Positions 18,976 to 28,769 of a stretch of 64,000 nucleotides of DNA are shown in pieces. Every line of letters begins with the position of its first letter. Within the stretch, counting starts at the first letter, position 1. The notes beneath the pieces are model-generated. The model did not search any database, was not told the origin of the DNA, and saw only the letters and a list, made by a program, of their open reading frames with translations. Location: contig CAMCHR010000002.1 in NCBI GenBank assembly GCA_945874755.1, positions 1 to 64,000 on the forward strand, written 5' to 3'. Both the position numbers and the translations under genes were made by a program. This DNA is from Chitinophaga pinensis. Its GTDB lineage: Bacteria > Bacteroidota > Bacteroidia > Chitinophagales > Chitinophagaceae.

Positions 18976-19896
18976 CTATTCAGATTTATCTAATTTAATT
19001 TTAGTAAACACCTGTAAGTGCGGTAGGGCAAGCACTGCAATGCCTATAAATAAAAGCGGCATGACTTCTTTGATACTCCATGCTTCTAATGAAAAATAAA
19101 TAAATATAATAATGCCAGTCCACGCTACAACTGCATAGGGTATGGCTTTGGTGAGTAATTTTTTCCATCCAAGGAAACTGTTTTCCATTTCAAATTCTTG
19201 CCTTATTTTATCAAAAGATAAAATAGAATGCCATAGTCCAAAATAAAAACTAAAACATAGCCAAAGTGGCAATAGCATATTTAAAATAGTTAAGCAGCCA
19301 ATTTGCATGACTGCAAAAAATAATTGCTTGGTGTCTGAAAAAAAATATTTATGGGCAAAGAACAAAATGATATGAATCCCTACAAGCGTAGCCTGAGAAA
19401 TGGGTAATGCGATATTTGCATAATGGATATACTCGTTTGCCTGCATTTTGGATTGTCCTAATAATACAAATACATCAATTGCTGTATGGATATTTTTACT
19501 GAGTAGAAACAAAATCCAGCTAAGCCCTAAAATACTATAGCATAATTTATGAATTCCGTTATAGCTCTTCCCCAACCAGTCTATTTCCCCAAAATGGAAT
19601 GCTGTTAATCCAATGAATATGAGGATGGCGATGGTTGGCAAAAAATACCAAACCAAACCATAGACCAACATATTCAAAAGGTATTTGAATAAAAAGAGAT
19701 AGCCGTGTTTTTTATCGGCTCCATTATAAAGTCTTTGATCTATATAAAAATCTAATGCCCCGTGGGGGATGCCCAATGTAAATAAGGTAACAAATAAAAC
19801 CCCTAATTGCTGGTTCGTTGATAATGGAAAATAGGCATGTAATAAGGCTAAACCGAATCCGATGACCAAAAGTATTTGTCTGAGCTTTATCTGCAT
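18976..19896 (-). CDS. blh: Brp/Blh-family beta-carotene 15,15'-dioxygenase
   Basis: A 306-residue, multi-helix membrane enzyme that cleaves beta-carotene to two molecules of retinal, the rhodopsin chromophore. The family histidines appear in LGIPHGALDFYID (about 42-54), AFHFGEIDWLG, LWHSILSFDKI and LALPHLQVF. It is encoded directly after the proteorhodopsin on the same strand. The ATG at 19896 (MQIKLRQILLVIGF) is chosen because a GTG start at 19929 would place coding sequence across a strong terminator hairpin. Expression must come from read-through of that hairpin or from an unseen local promoter. Convergent with the MoxR ATPase, 33 bases apart. Confidence 0.92.
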   Translation of the reverse strand: MQIKLRQILLVIGFGLALLHAYFPLSTNQQLGVLFVTLFTLGIPHGALDFYIDQRLYNGADKKHGYLFLFKYLLNMLVYGLVWYFLPTIAILIFIGLTAFHFGEIDWLGKSYNGIHKLCYSILGLSWILFLLSKNIHTAIDVFVLLGQSKMQANEYIHYANIALPISQATLVGIHIILFFAHKYFFSDTKQLFFAVMQIGCLTILNMLLPLWLCFSFYFGLWHSILSFDKIRQEFEMENSFLGWKKLLTKAIPYAVVAWTGIIIFIYFSLEAWSIKEVMPLLFIGIAVLALPHLQVFTKIKLDKSE

Positions 19897-19907
19897 ATAG
19901 TAGGCAT

Positions 19908-19938
19908 AAAAAAAGGGGCGAGTTTGCACTCGCCCCTT
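19908..19938 (-). terminator. Terminator/attenuator between rhodopsin and blh
   Basis: On the minus strand an 11-bp perfect stem, AAGGGGCGAGT with ACTCGCCCCTT (plus-strand 19913-19923 and 19928-19938, loop 19924-19927), is followed by seven T. It begins 15 bases after the rhodopsin stop codon and ends 12 bases before the blh ATG, so it lies inside the two-gene unit and should lower blh expression relative to rhodopsin. Confidence 0.92.
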
Positions 19939-19952
19939 AAAGATAGTATGAA

Positions 19953-20675
19953 TTAAGCAGCTTTTCTGCTCAATGCATATATAACAAGACCGAATCCAAT
20001 TTTATTTACAGCATCACCGATGTTGTAAATAATATCCATATTCAAGCCAATATTTGCAAATCCTGCATACCATTGTCCTTCAGCTGTTCCGATTAAATAT
20101 CCTAGAGGATAGATAGCCCAACCAACTAAAATGAACCAACCTAATGCTTTGTTTGCAGATGCAACAGCAGTACCAGCACTTGTAGCTAATTTCTTAACAT
20201 CGCCTAACCATACTTCATACACGATGTAGAAGTAAGCAAGCGCACTAATTGTACCAAACACTGTAGCACTTCCTAATCCAGCTTCACCTACGTAACCTGT
20301 TACCAGCATTACAACAGAAGCTAAAATCATTTTCCATAATAAACCTGTTGTACCACCAGCTTTTTTTGTGATCAAGTAGAACTCAACACACATCAAAGGC
20401 ACAGTTAACAACCAATCTACGTAACGGAAGAAGGTTGGAGAATCTTGCGTTTCTGCATAATAGCTACGCATGTAGTAGTAGTGAACTGCAGCAATAAAAG
20501 TGATCAACCCCGATACTAATACCGAAGTGCGCCACTCTTGACTTGTGTTGCTCAATTCAAAAAAGAAAAAAACCGAAGCGGCCATCATAGCCATTGTGCC
20601 TACAAAGAAAGTAAACGAAACGTAGTCCGTTTTTGCAATCACTGTAGCAGCATCTAGTAAAAATAAAGAATCCAT
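19953..20675 (-). CDS. Proteorhodopsin, light-driven proton pump
   Basis: A 240-residue, seven-helix retinal protein. Proton-pump residues are all present: counter-ion Asp87 in RYVDWLLTVPL, Thr91, proton-donor Glu98 (D-T-E motif), His65 paired with the counter-ion (AAVHYYYMR), Asp221 and Schiff-base Lys225 (GDAVNKIGFG). The colour-tuning site is Met95, which points to green absorption. On helix 5, Gly141 (VFGTISALAYFYIVYEVW) aligns by my reading with the glycine that opens a carotenoid window in xanthorhodopsin, where ordinary proteorhodopsins have a bulky residue. The retinal-making gene follows. No consensus promoter was found in the 255 AT-rich bases upstream. Confidence 0.96.
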   Translation of the reverse strand: MDSLFLLDAATVIAKTDYVSFTFFVGTMAMMAASVFFFFELSNTSQEWRTSVLVSGLITFIAAVHYYYMRSYYAETQDSPTFFRYVDWLLTVPLMCVEFYLITKKAGGTTGLLWKMILASVVMLVTGYVGEAGLGSATVFGTISALAYFYIVYEVWLGDVKKLATSAGTAVASANKALGWFILVGWAIYPLGYLIGTAEGQWYAGFANIGLNMDIIYNIGDAVNKIGFGLVIYALSRKAA

Positions 20676-20930
20676 ATTGTGGAGATTTGGTGAACGTGGT
20701 TATAACAATTGTTAGTGAATGTGAATTTATAATAAATGTTTGTTAAACTCAAAAAAATTTTGTTAAAATAGGCCTATCCTTGATCCATATTTTATCGATT
20801 GTTTTTCACAAAAACATTCATTTTCAATAAGTTAGGTATTTTTTATATATTTTTTCATGAAGTTTTTTAATGATTATTTATTTAATTGTTAAACAAGTAT
20901 TTAAATTATGTATTAACATTTTGCACTTTT
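20676..20930. other. AT-rich intergenic region upstream of rhodopsin
   Basis: It holds no open frame of note. It must contain the rhodopsin promoter (minus strand), but no TAnnTTTG is evident. Poly-T/poly-A tracts are frequent. The D-aminoacylase-like gene ends at its far side on the same strand. Confidence 0.5.
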
Positions 20931-22499
20931 TTACAGTGATTTTCTGATGGATTTACCCTTTTTTACTGGCACTTGAACAGCCTGGTCCATACTTAATTCG
21001 CCATTTACCCAGATGTATTTGAATCCTTTTGCATATTGATGCGCGTCTTCAAATGTAGCCATGTCTAAAACCTCGTCCGCATCAAATAAAACGATGTCTG
21101 CATAATAACCTTCTTGTAGGATGCCTCTTTTTTCGATATTGAATTTATTCGCAGGCAGAGAGGTCATTCTTCTAATCGCTTCTTCTAAACTCAATACGCC
21201 CATTGTTCTTACATATCTTCCTAATACGCGCGAATTCGTGCCGTAAGCTCTTGGATGCGGCTTGCCGTAACCCTTCATTGCGATGCCGGCATCACTTGCA
21301 AACATGTTAAAAGGATATTGCATAATTGCTTTGACATCGGATTCAGTCATACCATGGTAAATCATTTGTGCACCACCTTGTTCCATCATTTGTATAATTG
21401 TTTCTGCTTCATCTAATGCATTGTTTTTATTGCCTCTTAAAAGATTAATCGCTTCGATATCTTTTCCATTATAACTACTGTCTGCTTTGTAATTGGCGAC
21501 TACGGCGTAGGTGAAATGCTTGATCCCTCTCTTTTTTAAAATTCCAATTATTTCATTGGCTACTTTTTTTCGAATGGTTGGTTCTTTCAATCTTGCAAAG
21601 ATGGAGTCCTGCCCATCTGATAAAACCCAATCTGGTAATAGTACACTTAACTGTGTACTACTCGCTGTATAAGGATATTGGTCAATGGTCACATCAATGC
21701 CCTCTATTCTCGCATTAATTACCAAAGGGATAGTTTCATTACTTCGGCCCCAATTATTTTGTCCACTTATTTTAAAATGTGAAATCTCAACAGGAATCTT
21801 TGCGGCTCTTCCAATTTGGATCGCTTCGTTCACAGCATCCACTACTTGATTTTCTTCGTTTCGAATATGAGATGCATAGACCCCTCCTTTTGATGCAATC
21901 ACTTTTGCCAGTCTTACGATTTCTTCTGTAGGTGCATAAGTGCCAGGGATATAAATTAATCCAGTGGACATGCCCACAGCACCATCTTGCATGGCTTGTG
22001 CAGCAATTTTTTCCATTTGTTGCATTTCGGCTTCTGTAGCATGTCTGTTTGCAGTGCCCATCACCTGCTTACGAATGTTATTGTGTCCTATTAAGGATGC
22101 AATATTGATGGACATGCCTATGGAGTCCAGTTTATTAAAATAGGTATTTAAGTTATCAGCTGATCCGCCACAATTCCCTGTCACCACTGTTGTTACGCCA
22201 TCGTATAAAAAATTACTAGCCAATGGATTTCTTAATTCGCCACCCTCTAAATGTCCATGCACATCAATAAAACCTGGAGCAACAATCAATCCTTTAGCAT
22301 CAATTTCTCTAGTTGCTTTCCAATTTTTTAAATTCCCAATGGCAATAATTTGGTTGCCTTTGATAGCCACATCTTTATATTGCCATTGATTCCCAGTGCC
22401 ATCGATTAGTTTTCCGTTTCGGATAATATAATCAGCAGTTTGCGCTTTTGTTTGCAGCAATGTAAAAACGAAGCCAAGGAGTAGAAGGGTTTTTTTCAT
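20931..22499 (-). CDS. Secreted N-acyl-D-amino-acid deacylase-like amidohydrolase
   Basis: A 522-residue enzyme with a signal peptide (MKKTLLLLGFVFTLLQTKAQ). It shows the D-aminoacylase signature: PGFIDVHGHLE (metal site), GVTTVVTGNCGGS, GAVGMSTGLIYIPGTYA, EISHFKISG (metal histidine) and the ASDAG motif near 410. Such enzymes release D-amino acids from N-acyl forms, as found in peptidoglycan debris. The ATG at 22499 gives a standard signal peptide; an in-frame ATG at 22547 adds 16 residues with no signal character. It is divergent from the gamma-glutamyltransferase gene. Confidence 0.88.
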   Translation of the reverse strand: MKKTLLLLGFVFTLLQTKAQTADYIIRNGKLIDGTGNQWQYKDVAIKGNQIIAIGNLKNWKATREIDAKGLIVAPGFIDVHGHLEGGELRNPLASNFLYDGVTTVVTGNCGGSADNLNTYFNKLDSIGMSINIASLIGHNNIRKQVMGTANRHATEAEMQQMEKIAAQAMQDGAVGMSTGLIYIPGTYAPTEEIVRLAKVIASKGGVYASHIRNEENQVVDAVNEAIQIGRAAKIPVEISHFKISGQNNWGRSNETIPLVINARIEGIDVTIDQYPYTASSTQLSVLLPDWVLSDGQDSIFARLKEPTIRKKVANEIIGILKKRGIKHFTYAVVANYKADSSYNGKDIEAINLLRGNKNNALDEAETIIQMMEQGGAQMIYHGMTESDVKAIMQYPFNMFASDAGIAMKGYGKPHPRAYGTNSRVLGRYVRTMGVLSLEEAIRRMTSLPANKFNIEKRGILQEGYYADIVLFDADEVLDMATFEDAHQYAKGFKYIWVNGELSMDQAVQVPVKKGKSIRKSL

Positions 22500-22603
22500 A
22501 AAGCTATTTTGTGTACTCAATTTACTAAATCCTAATCCATTTGTCATTCATTTTTATTTATATAACCTAAAAAATGTATTTTCATTGGATCAATTATGAT
22601 TCT

Positions 22604-24526
22604 ATGAAAAAGTATATTCTACTCCTTGTTGTAACATTAGTTTGTTCGACAAATCTAAAAGCACAGCAAACTCAAAAACCGCCATTGCATGGCAAAGATT
22701 GGGTAGCGATCACGGGTAAACCTTTGGCTGCAACTGCAGGATCAATGGTGTTTCAAAAAGGCGGTAATGCCGTAGATGCTGCATGTGCTATGCTTGCTGC
22801 AACATGTACCATGTGGGACGTGTTAAGTTGGGGTGGCGAAACACAAGCCTTGATTTATAATCCCAATACAAAAAAAGTGATAGCCATTAGCGCCATGGGC
22901 TTTGCCCCAACTGGTGCTACACCAGAATTTTTTAAAGGGAAGGGGTTTAGTTACCCACCAGAATATGGACCCTTAGCGGCAACTACGCCTGGTACACCGG
23001 GAGGCATATGTTTGATGTTGGCGAATTATGGATCTATGAGTTTAAAAGAAGTATTAGCACCTGCTATGGACTTAGCTGCAGGTTATGCAATTGATGCACA
23101 AACTGCAAATGGTATTGAACGTGGTAAAGCCATGATTAAAACCTGGCCTTATAGCAAGAAAGTATTGTTACCACATTTAGGAGAAAAAAGAGAAGCGCCA
23201 GAAGCCGGTGAAATATTTGTTCAAAAAGATTTATTGAACACTTTACAAAAAATGGTAGATGCCGAGCAGGATGCATTGAAACAAGGCAAGACTCGTAAAG
23301 AAGCTATCTGGGCTGCATATGATCGTTTTTATAAAGGAGATATTGCAGATGAATTTGTAAGAGGCGTGCAAGAGCAAGGCGGATTAATTACCAAAGAAGA
23401 TTTAAAAAACTGGAGACCTACGGAAGAAGCGCCTTCGATGGTGAACTATAAAGGCATTGATGTCTATAAATTACAAGCATGGACGCAGGGACCATCTTTA
23501 TTACAAGCATTAAATATTGTTGAAAATTTTGACTTGAAAAAAATGGGCTATAATTCTGCGGATTATATGCACATCATTTATCAAGCAATGAATTTAAGTT
23601 TTGCAGATCGTGATTTTTATTATGGTGATCCTAAGTTTGCAACCAACCAACCAATGACTGGTTTGCTAAGTAAAGCTTATGCAAAACAAAGAGCAGGAGA
23701 AATTAATATGGCAAAGAACAATGCCAATGCAGGCCCTGGAGATCCTTATCCTTTTGAAGGAAAAATAAATCCTTTTATGGATTTAATAAAAGCAAAAGGT
23801 TTTCAACCTTCAACAGATACTGCAAAAAATAAAACAGGATTTGCCCCAGCGCACGATTTAAGAATAGTAGCGTCTTTGAATACGAATGAAAAATTGCCAG
23901 TTGATGCAGATTATATGGATCGTTTATGGAGGGGCACCACCACTGTTGAAGCAGCAGATAAAGAAGGATGGATTGTCTCTATCACGCCAAGTGGTGGATG
24001 GTTGCCTGCAACCATTGCGGGTAACACGGGCGTGGGTATGAGTCAACGCATGCAAAGCTTTGTATTGGATTCTGCACAAAGTCCTTTCAATGTGGTTGCA
24101 CCAGGTAAAAGACCAAGAGTCACTTTAACACCAAGTTTGGCAATCAAAGATGGTAAGCCTTATATGGCATTTGGTGTGCAGGGTGGTGATACACAGGATC
24201 AAAATTTATTACAATTCTTTTTAAATATGGTGGAGTTTGGCATGACTGTTCAAGAAGCAACTGAAGCTGCGAATATTAATTCAAATCAACTTTGGCTTTC
24301 TTTAGGAGGCACTAAAATTGCAGATAGAAAACCAAGACCAGGTAGCATATTGTTACATGATAATGTTTCTGAGTGGGTTCGAAAAGATTTAAGAGCTAGA
24401 GGGTATAATTTAACTTTCGATGATCGTACGAGCGGTCCTATCAATGCCATTTTATTTGATTGGAAACATGGATCCATGTGGGGTGGTAGTTCTAATCATG
24501 GTGAAGATTATGGCATTGCATGGTAA
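22604..24526 (+). CDS. Secreted gamma-glutamyltransferase family protein
   Basis: A 640-residue exported protein (signal peptide ending LKAQ). It has the Ntn-hydrolase layout of gamma-glutamyltranspeptidases: N-terminal GGNAVDAACAMLAA, PGTPGGICLML (AATAPGTPGG-like) and the self-cleavage site with the nucleophile Thr in RGTTTVEAADKEG (about 446). Downstream are GNTGVGMSQRMQSF and RVTLTPSLAIKDGKPYMAFGVQGGD. The spacing and size fit a full-length proenzyme. It acts on glutathione or other gamma-glutamyl compounds in the periplasm. The ATG at 22604 (MKKYILLLVV) is preferred to 22574. A peptidase gene follows after 57 bases. Confidence 0.9.
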   Translation: MKKYILLLVVTLVCSTNLKAQQTQKPPLHGKDWVAITGKPLAATAGSMVFQKGGNAVDAACAMLAATCTMWDVLSWGGETQALIYNPNTKKVIAISAMGFAPTGATPEFFKGKGFSYPPEYGPLAATTPGTPGGICLMLANYGSMSLKEVLAPAMDLAAGYAIDAQTANGIERGKAMIKTWPYSKKVLLPHLGEKREAPEAGEIFVQKDLLNTLQKMVDAEQDALKQGKTRKEAIWAAYDRFYKGDIADEFVRGVQEQGGLITKEDLKNWRPTEEAPSMVNYKGIDVYKLQAWTQGPSLLQALNIVENFDLKKMGYNSADYMHIIYQAMNLSFADRDFYYGDPKFATNQPMTGLLSKAYAKQRAGEINMAKNNANAGPGDPYPFEGKINPFMDLIKAKGFQPSTDTAKNKTGFAPAHDLRIVASLNTNEKLPVDADYMDRLWRGTTTVEAADKEGWIVSITPSGGWLPATIAGNTGVGMSQRMQSFVLDSAQSPFNVVAPGKRPRVTLTPSLAIKDGKPYMAFGVQGGDTQDQNLLQFFLNMVEFGMTVQEATEAANINSNQLWLSLGGTKIADRKPRPGSILLHDNVSEWVRKDLRARGYNLTFDDRTSGPINAILFDWKHGSMWGGSSNHGEDYGIAW

Positions 24527-24583
24527 GATGCAAAAAAGAGCATTAAAACAGGATTAAATTGACATCGAATAAATAAAAACAAA

Positions 24584-25873
24584 ATGGCACAGAATAGAAG
24601 AAATTTTTTAAGCACTGCATTGTTGACTGCAGGCACATTAGGATTAGGTGGTAAGGTTTTAGCAAGTAATTCGGTAAATCAATACGATATCAATTTGCCT
24701 AAATCAATTGAGGACTTAACGCCAATGAAAGAAGGTGTTGTGCCCATTACTGTTGAAGAGCGCAAACAAAGAATTGCGAAGGCACAGGCCATCATGGAGC
24801 AAGAAAAAATAGATGCTATTTTTTTAGAGGGCACGGCGTCTTGTTTTTATTTTACTGGCATGCGATGGGGACAAAGTGAAAGAACTTTTGGTGTCGTTAT
24901 CCCAGCAAAAGGGCCGATTGCCTATGTCTGTCCAAAGTTCGAAGAAGACAGGGCCATGGAATTATTGAATCCTGTTTTTGGTGATGAAGTAAGATGTTGG
25001 GAAGAACATGAAAGTCCGTATGCTTTGATTTTTAACATTATTAAAGACAGAGGAACAAAGTATAAAAAAATTGGGATGGAAGAGCGTGTTCGTTTTTTCA
25101 TTGCGGATGGTGTTAAAAAATTAGCAACAGGTTTTGAGATTGTAGATGCTACACCAGTTACAGCTGGTTGTAGAATGTATAAAACAAAATCAGAACTAGC
25201 TTTGATGCAGTATTCAAGCGATGTGACGATTAAAGCATACCAAGCAGCATTTGCAACCATACGTCCAGATATGTCTCAGTCTGAATTTAGCGGCAATATC
25301 AGTGCGGCTTTTAGAAAGCTAGGCTATAGTGGTGGCGCTTCGGTTCAAGTGGGTAAATATTCCGCATTGCCTCATGGAAGTATCACACCTCAAGTAATTC
25401 GCGAAGGTGATATTGTGATGGTAGATGGTGGCACAAGTGTAGAAGGTTATGCTTCTGATATCACAAGAACAATTGTAGTGGGTAAACCAAGCCAAAGACA
25501 AATAGAGGTTTGGAATATAGAATTGGAAGCACAGAACGCAGCCTTTGCAGCAATTAAAATTGGTGCACCATGTGAAGTGGTAGACGCAGCTGCAAGAGCA
25601 GTGATTGAAAAAGCAGGATTTAAAACTAATTATAAATTACCAGGGCTACCGCACAGAACTGGACACGGTATTGGCTTAGAAGGGCACGAGTGGACCAACT
25701 TTGTAAAAGGTAATAAAACTCCTCTAGCAGTTGGGATGTGCTTTAGCAATGAACCAACTATTTCTATTCCGGGTGAATTTGGTATTCGATTAGAAGATTG
25801 TTTATACATCGCTGAAGATGGACCACATTATTTTTCTAAGCAAAGTATTTCTATCGAAAAACCATTCGGGTAA
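24584..25873 (+). CDS. M24 family (Xaa-Pro) metallopeptidase with Tat-like signal
   Basis: A 429-residue protein with an N-terminal RRNFLS twin-arginine-like motif and hydrophobic stretch (about 5-26), suggesting Tat export. The creatinase/prolidase fold has the five metal ligands: two Asp in VMVDGGTSVEGYASDITRT, His in HRTGHGIGLEGHE, Glu in SNEPTIS and Glu in RLEDCLYI. It probably removes N-terminal residues before proline. It lies in line with the gamma-glutamyltransferase gene, and a bidirectional terminator ends the unit. Confidence 0.92.
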   Translation: MAQNRRNFLSTALLTAGTLGLGGKVLASNSVNQYDINLPKSIEDLTPMKEGVVPITVEERKQRIAKAQAIMEQEKIDAIFLEGTASCFYFTGMRWGQSERTFGVVIPAKGPIAYVCPKFEEDRAMELLNPVFGDEVRCWEEHESPYALIFNIIKDRGTKYKKIGMEERVRFFIADGVKKLATGFEIVDATPVTAGCRMYKTKSELALMQYSSDVTIKAYQAAFATIRPDMSQSEFSGNISAAFRKLGYSGGASVQVGKYSALPHGSITPQVIREGDIVMVDGGTSVEGYASDITRTIVVGKPSQRQIEVWNIELEAQNAAFAAIKIGAPCEVVDAAARAVIEKAGFKTNYKLPGLPHRTGHGIGLEGHEWTNFVKGNKTPLAVGMCFSNEPTISIPGEFGIRLEDCLYIAEDGPHYFSKQSISIEKPFG

Positions 25874-25931
25874 TTGATCACTGGCAATTATTTGATACAC
25901 ATTAAAGAATCAAATAACTAAGTGGATAAAA

Positions 25932-25967
25932 TAAAAAAAGGAGCTACAATTTGTAGCTCCTTTTTTT
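25932..25967. terminator. Bidirectional terminator
   Basis: GGAGCTAC (25940-25947) pairs with GTAGCTCC (25953-25960), with an A run before and seven T after. It separates the M24 gene (plus) from the M14 gene (minus). Confidence 0.92.
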
Positions 25968-26003
25968 ATACCTCTTCACAAGGGACTTGTTTTGTATAAT
26001 CAA

Positions 26004-28688
26004 CTATTGATACAACTGATTGAACAACATTTTATAAGTGGAATGTGTTTGCCCTCTAAATGTAATTTCAGGTCCATACACATATACTTTTCCTTTTCCC
26101 AATTTTGCTTCAAAAGCAGCAACACCATCTTGCAAGTAAGCTTGTCCAAATGCCCAGCCGCTTCTCAAAGTTTTGTCTGATGCAAACCATGCAAGTGGTG
26201 TGATGGTGCCATTTGCGATGGCATCTGGCTGCACTTTAAATACAGGGCTATTGTTAAAGTACACATCTGCATTATTTTTCATGCCCCAGTTGGCTTTTAG
26301 TGCAGGCGCAACAGCAACTTGTAAGATACTTCCTGGAATATAAAATTTCTCCCCTGGAAGCGTGCGCTCTTTTCCGTTATTCATTTCGGTAATAGCATTT
26401 TTAACAGGTAGTTTTAAATGGTATGCAAGGTTTGCACTTGATCCTATTGTAATCACGGTTCCTCCTGCTTCTATAAAAGTCTTTAGTGCAGGAATAGATT
26501 TTTCGGCAGTAATTTTTCCAATCATCGCATGAAATTCTGCAGGGATTTCGTCTAAGTTGGGTTCTTTCTCCTCATAAGGAGAAGCTGGTCCTTCAACCAT
26601 TGCAGGGATGGCGCCGTCAACAAAAACAATGGCATCAAACTTATCTTTTAAATTACCTGCATTGATTTCCTTAGGGTACAATAATTTAAAATCAAAATGA
26701 TGTTGCTCCAAAATCCATCTTACCCAACCAGAAGGCATAGACCCACCATAACGATCCCATAAGCCAATTTTTAATGTAGTAATTTTAATGGCATCTGCAG
26801 GAAGACTTTCTACTGCAATGAAATTTAAACCTGCTTTTGCAATGGTCTCTTTATCTTTTGATTCATCTGCCATTTCGAAATAAAATCCTTGTTGATTTTT
26901 ATACACTGATTTACCCGCTTTTAATAAATCATTGATTTTTACAAAACTATTGTTGTCATTAGACTGGATCGCATAATATTTATTGACACTATTAGCTGTG
27001 TTAAATACAGTCGTTTTTGCATATTGTAATTGACCATAAGGAATCGCTTCAAATGGGCCATTAAAATCATCTAAGATTCTGTCAAACTCCACACCCATCG
27101 TATATGCCGGTGTCCATCCTGCTGCATCATAAGGTCTTACAGGAGGACCTCCTGGGTATAAAAAATCATTAGGATGATCCTGTGGATCAAACATATCCAA
27201 TACATGCGCTCTAAATGCTTGGTTCGTTCTTACCACATAAGACCCAGCAGCATAATTTTTTCCATTCACAACAAAATCGTTTGTTGCGTGATGCACTTTG
27301 ATACCACTTTGAATTAAAATATTCACAAAGGCAACTGCGCTACTTGTTTGAACTGCAGGAATGATATACCCTCTAGGATCTCTTAATGCAGGCGCCTTAT
27401 ACACTTTTGCGAAATTTTGTATTGCAACACTATCTACACGCGTATCTCTTTTCTCTGTTTTTAATTGCTCAGTCAAGAGCTCCACTTTATTTGGAGAAAG
27501 GGTCCAGTTGTCTCTGTTACCAGATTCAATCGCTGCTTTACCCATTCGATACATATTCATTAACACTTCATCTTTATGTCTTGCTGCATAGTTGAGTACG
27601 GCATAATTTAATGAAATAGAATAGTCGATTGAGTTTTTGAAATACCATTTTTGTGGGGCAATTGGAAAAGGCAAGCCGCTATTTGGAATCAATCTTTGAG
27701 GTACTAAAGGAATATTCATTGGTGTTGGACTTCCAATGATCTCTGTTAAAATACCAACAATATTATGATAGTATGCTGTGGTTCTTAATCCACCATTCCA
27801 CCAGGTAGAATACACCGAGCCACCCTTCATCGTGTAACCAGGTTTTTGCTCTGCATTTAAACGGCTACTCATAGCGGCACCCATCGCATCCAAACTTGTA
27901 ATCAATAATGGACTATACACATAATTAAACGGATCTCTGTAAGGAGGGCCCGCAACAACAGTTCCAGCTGGGCCTGTTTGATGGTGGTTGTACAAAATTT
28001 GAGGCATCCACTCGATATATTGTTGACGACTCATATTTTTTGACTCACTCATGTTCGTCATAAAAAAATCACGATTGTTATCGTGTCCAATATATTTTTG
28101 ATACAAGCGTGGCAATGCAGCAGTCGATCTTTTTAAAGTATCTGTATTACGCATATACCAATTTGAAACCAATTCTTGTCCATCAGGATTGGCGTGTACA
28201 AATAAGATGATGGTATTTTTTAAAATATTTTTTGTTTCATCGTCTTGTCTCGTGATAATTTGATACATGGATTCAATCCACTGATGAATTCCCACCACTT
28301 CGGTTGCGTGTAAGCCACCATCTATCCATACCACGGCTTTTCCATCATTGGCCAATTGCTTCGCATCTTCCTCTGATAATGCTTCCGCTCTTGCTAGCTT
28401 TTGAGAAATCGATTTGTATTTTTGTATTAGCTTGATATTTTCGGGACTCGACACAATCATCATATAATGATTACGACCTTCCTCTGTTTTACCAATTGTT
28501 ACTAATTTAACTTTGTTAGAACCCGCTTCTACTTTTTTTAAATAAGCTTCTGTAGCAGTAAATGTGGTTAACTTATAGTTATCACCAATATTAAATCCAA
28601 AATGACTTTTTGGACTAGGAACAGATTGCGCAATAAGTTGAACACTTAATAATAGCACAATACTGAGCAGAGATACAATTCGACGCAT
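26004..28688 (-). CDS. Secreted M14 family zinc carboxypeptidase
   Basis: An 894-residue exported protein (signal peptide to about 20). The peptidase domain (about 25-340) has the H-x-x-E zinc motif in GGLHATEVVG (His127, Glu130), the third ligand in VHANPDGQ, and catalytic Glu in ILTEIIGS. The C-terminal half (about 560-890) looks like a class I glutamine-amidotransferase-like domain of the kind often fused to M14 enzymes in Bacteroidota; it lacks the usual catalytic Cys as far as I can see. It probably trims peptides outside the inner membrane. Convergent with the M24 gene across a terminator. Confidence 0.9.
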   Translation of the reverse strand: MRRIVSLLSIVLLLSVQLIAQSVPSPKSHFGFNIGDNYKLTTFTATEAYLKKVEAGSNKVKLVTIGKTEEGRNHYMMIVSSPENIKLIQKYKSISQKLARAEALSEEDAKQLANDGKAVVWIDGGLHATEVVGIHQWIESMYQIITRQDDETKNILKNTIILFVHANPDGQELVSNWYMRNTDTLKRSTAALPRLYQKYIGHDNNRDFFMTNMSESKNMSRQQYIEWMPQILYNHHQTGPAGTVVAGPPYRDPFNYVYSPLLITSLDAMGAAMSSRLNAEQKPGYTMKGGSVYSTWWNGGLRTTAYYHNIVGILTEIIGSPTPMNIPLVPQRLIPNSGLPFPIAPQKWYFKNSIDYSISLNYAVLNYAARHKDEVLMNMYRMGKAAIESGNRDNWTLSPNKVELLTEQLKTEKRDTRVDSVAIQNFAKVYKAPALRDPRGYIIPAVQTSSAVAFVNILIQSGIKVHHATNDFVVNGKNYAAGSYVVRTNQAFRAHVLDMFDPQDHPNDFLYPGGPPVRPYDAAGWTPAYTMGVEFDRILDDFNGPFEAIPYGQLQYAKTTVFNTANSVNKYYAIQSNDNNSFVKINDLLKAGKSVYKNQQGFYFEMADESKDKETIAKAGLNFIAVESLPADAIKITTLKIGLWDRYGGSMPSGWVRWILEQHHFDFKLLYPKEINAGNLKDKFDAIVFVDGAIPAMVEGPASPYEEKEPNLDEIPAEFHAMIGKITAEKSIPALKTFIEAGGTVITIGSSANLAYHLKLPVKNAITEMNNGKERTLPGEKFYIPGSILQVAVAPALKANWGMKNNADVYFNNSPVFKVQPDAIANGTITPLAWFASDKTLRSGWAFGQAYLQDGVAAFEAKLGKGKVYVYGPEITFRGQTHSTYKMLFNQLYQ

Positions 28689-28769
28689 AATGTAGTTTTT
28701 TGTTCAAACTAAAGTTAACTAGGTAGATTTAAATTTTAAAACAAATTTTACGAATGGATGAAGGTCACC

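Noticed and set aside
19897-19929. GTG start of blh at 19929
   Set aside because: The added codons lie over a strong terminator hairpin and T run; the ATG at 19896 starts a normal membrane helix.
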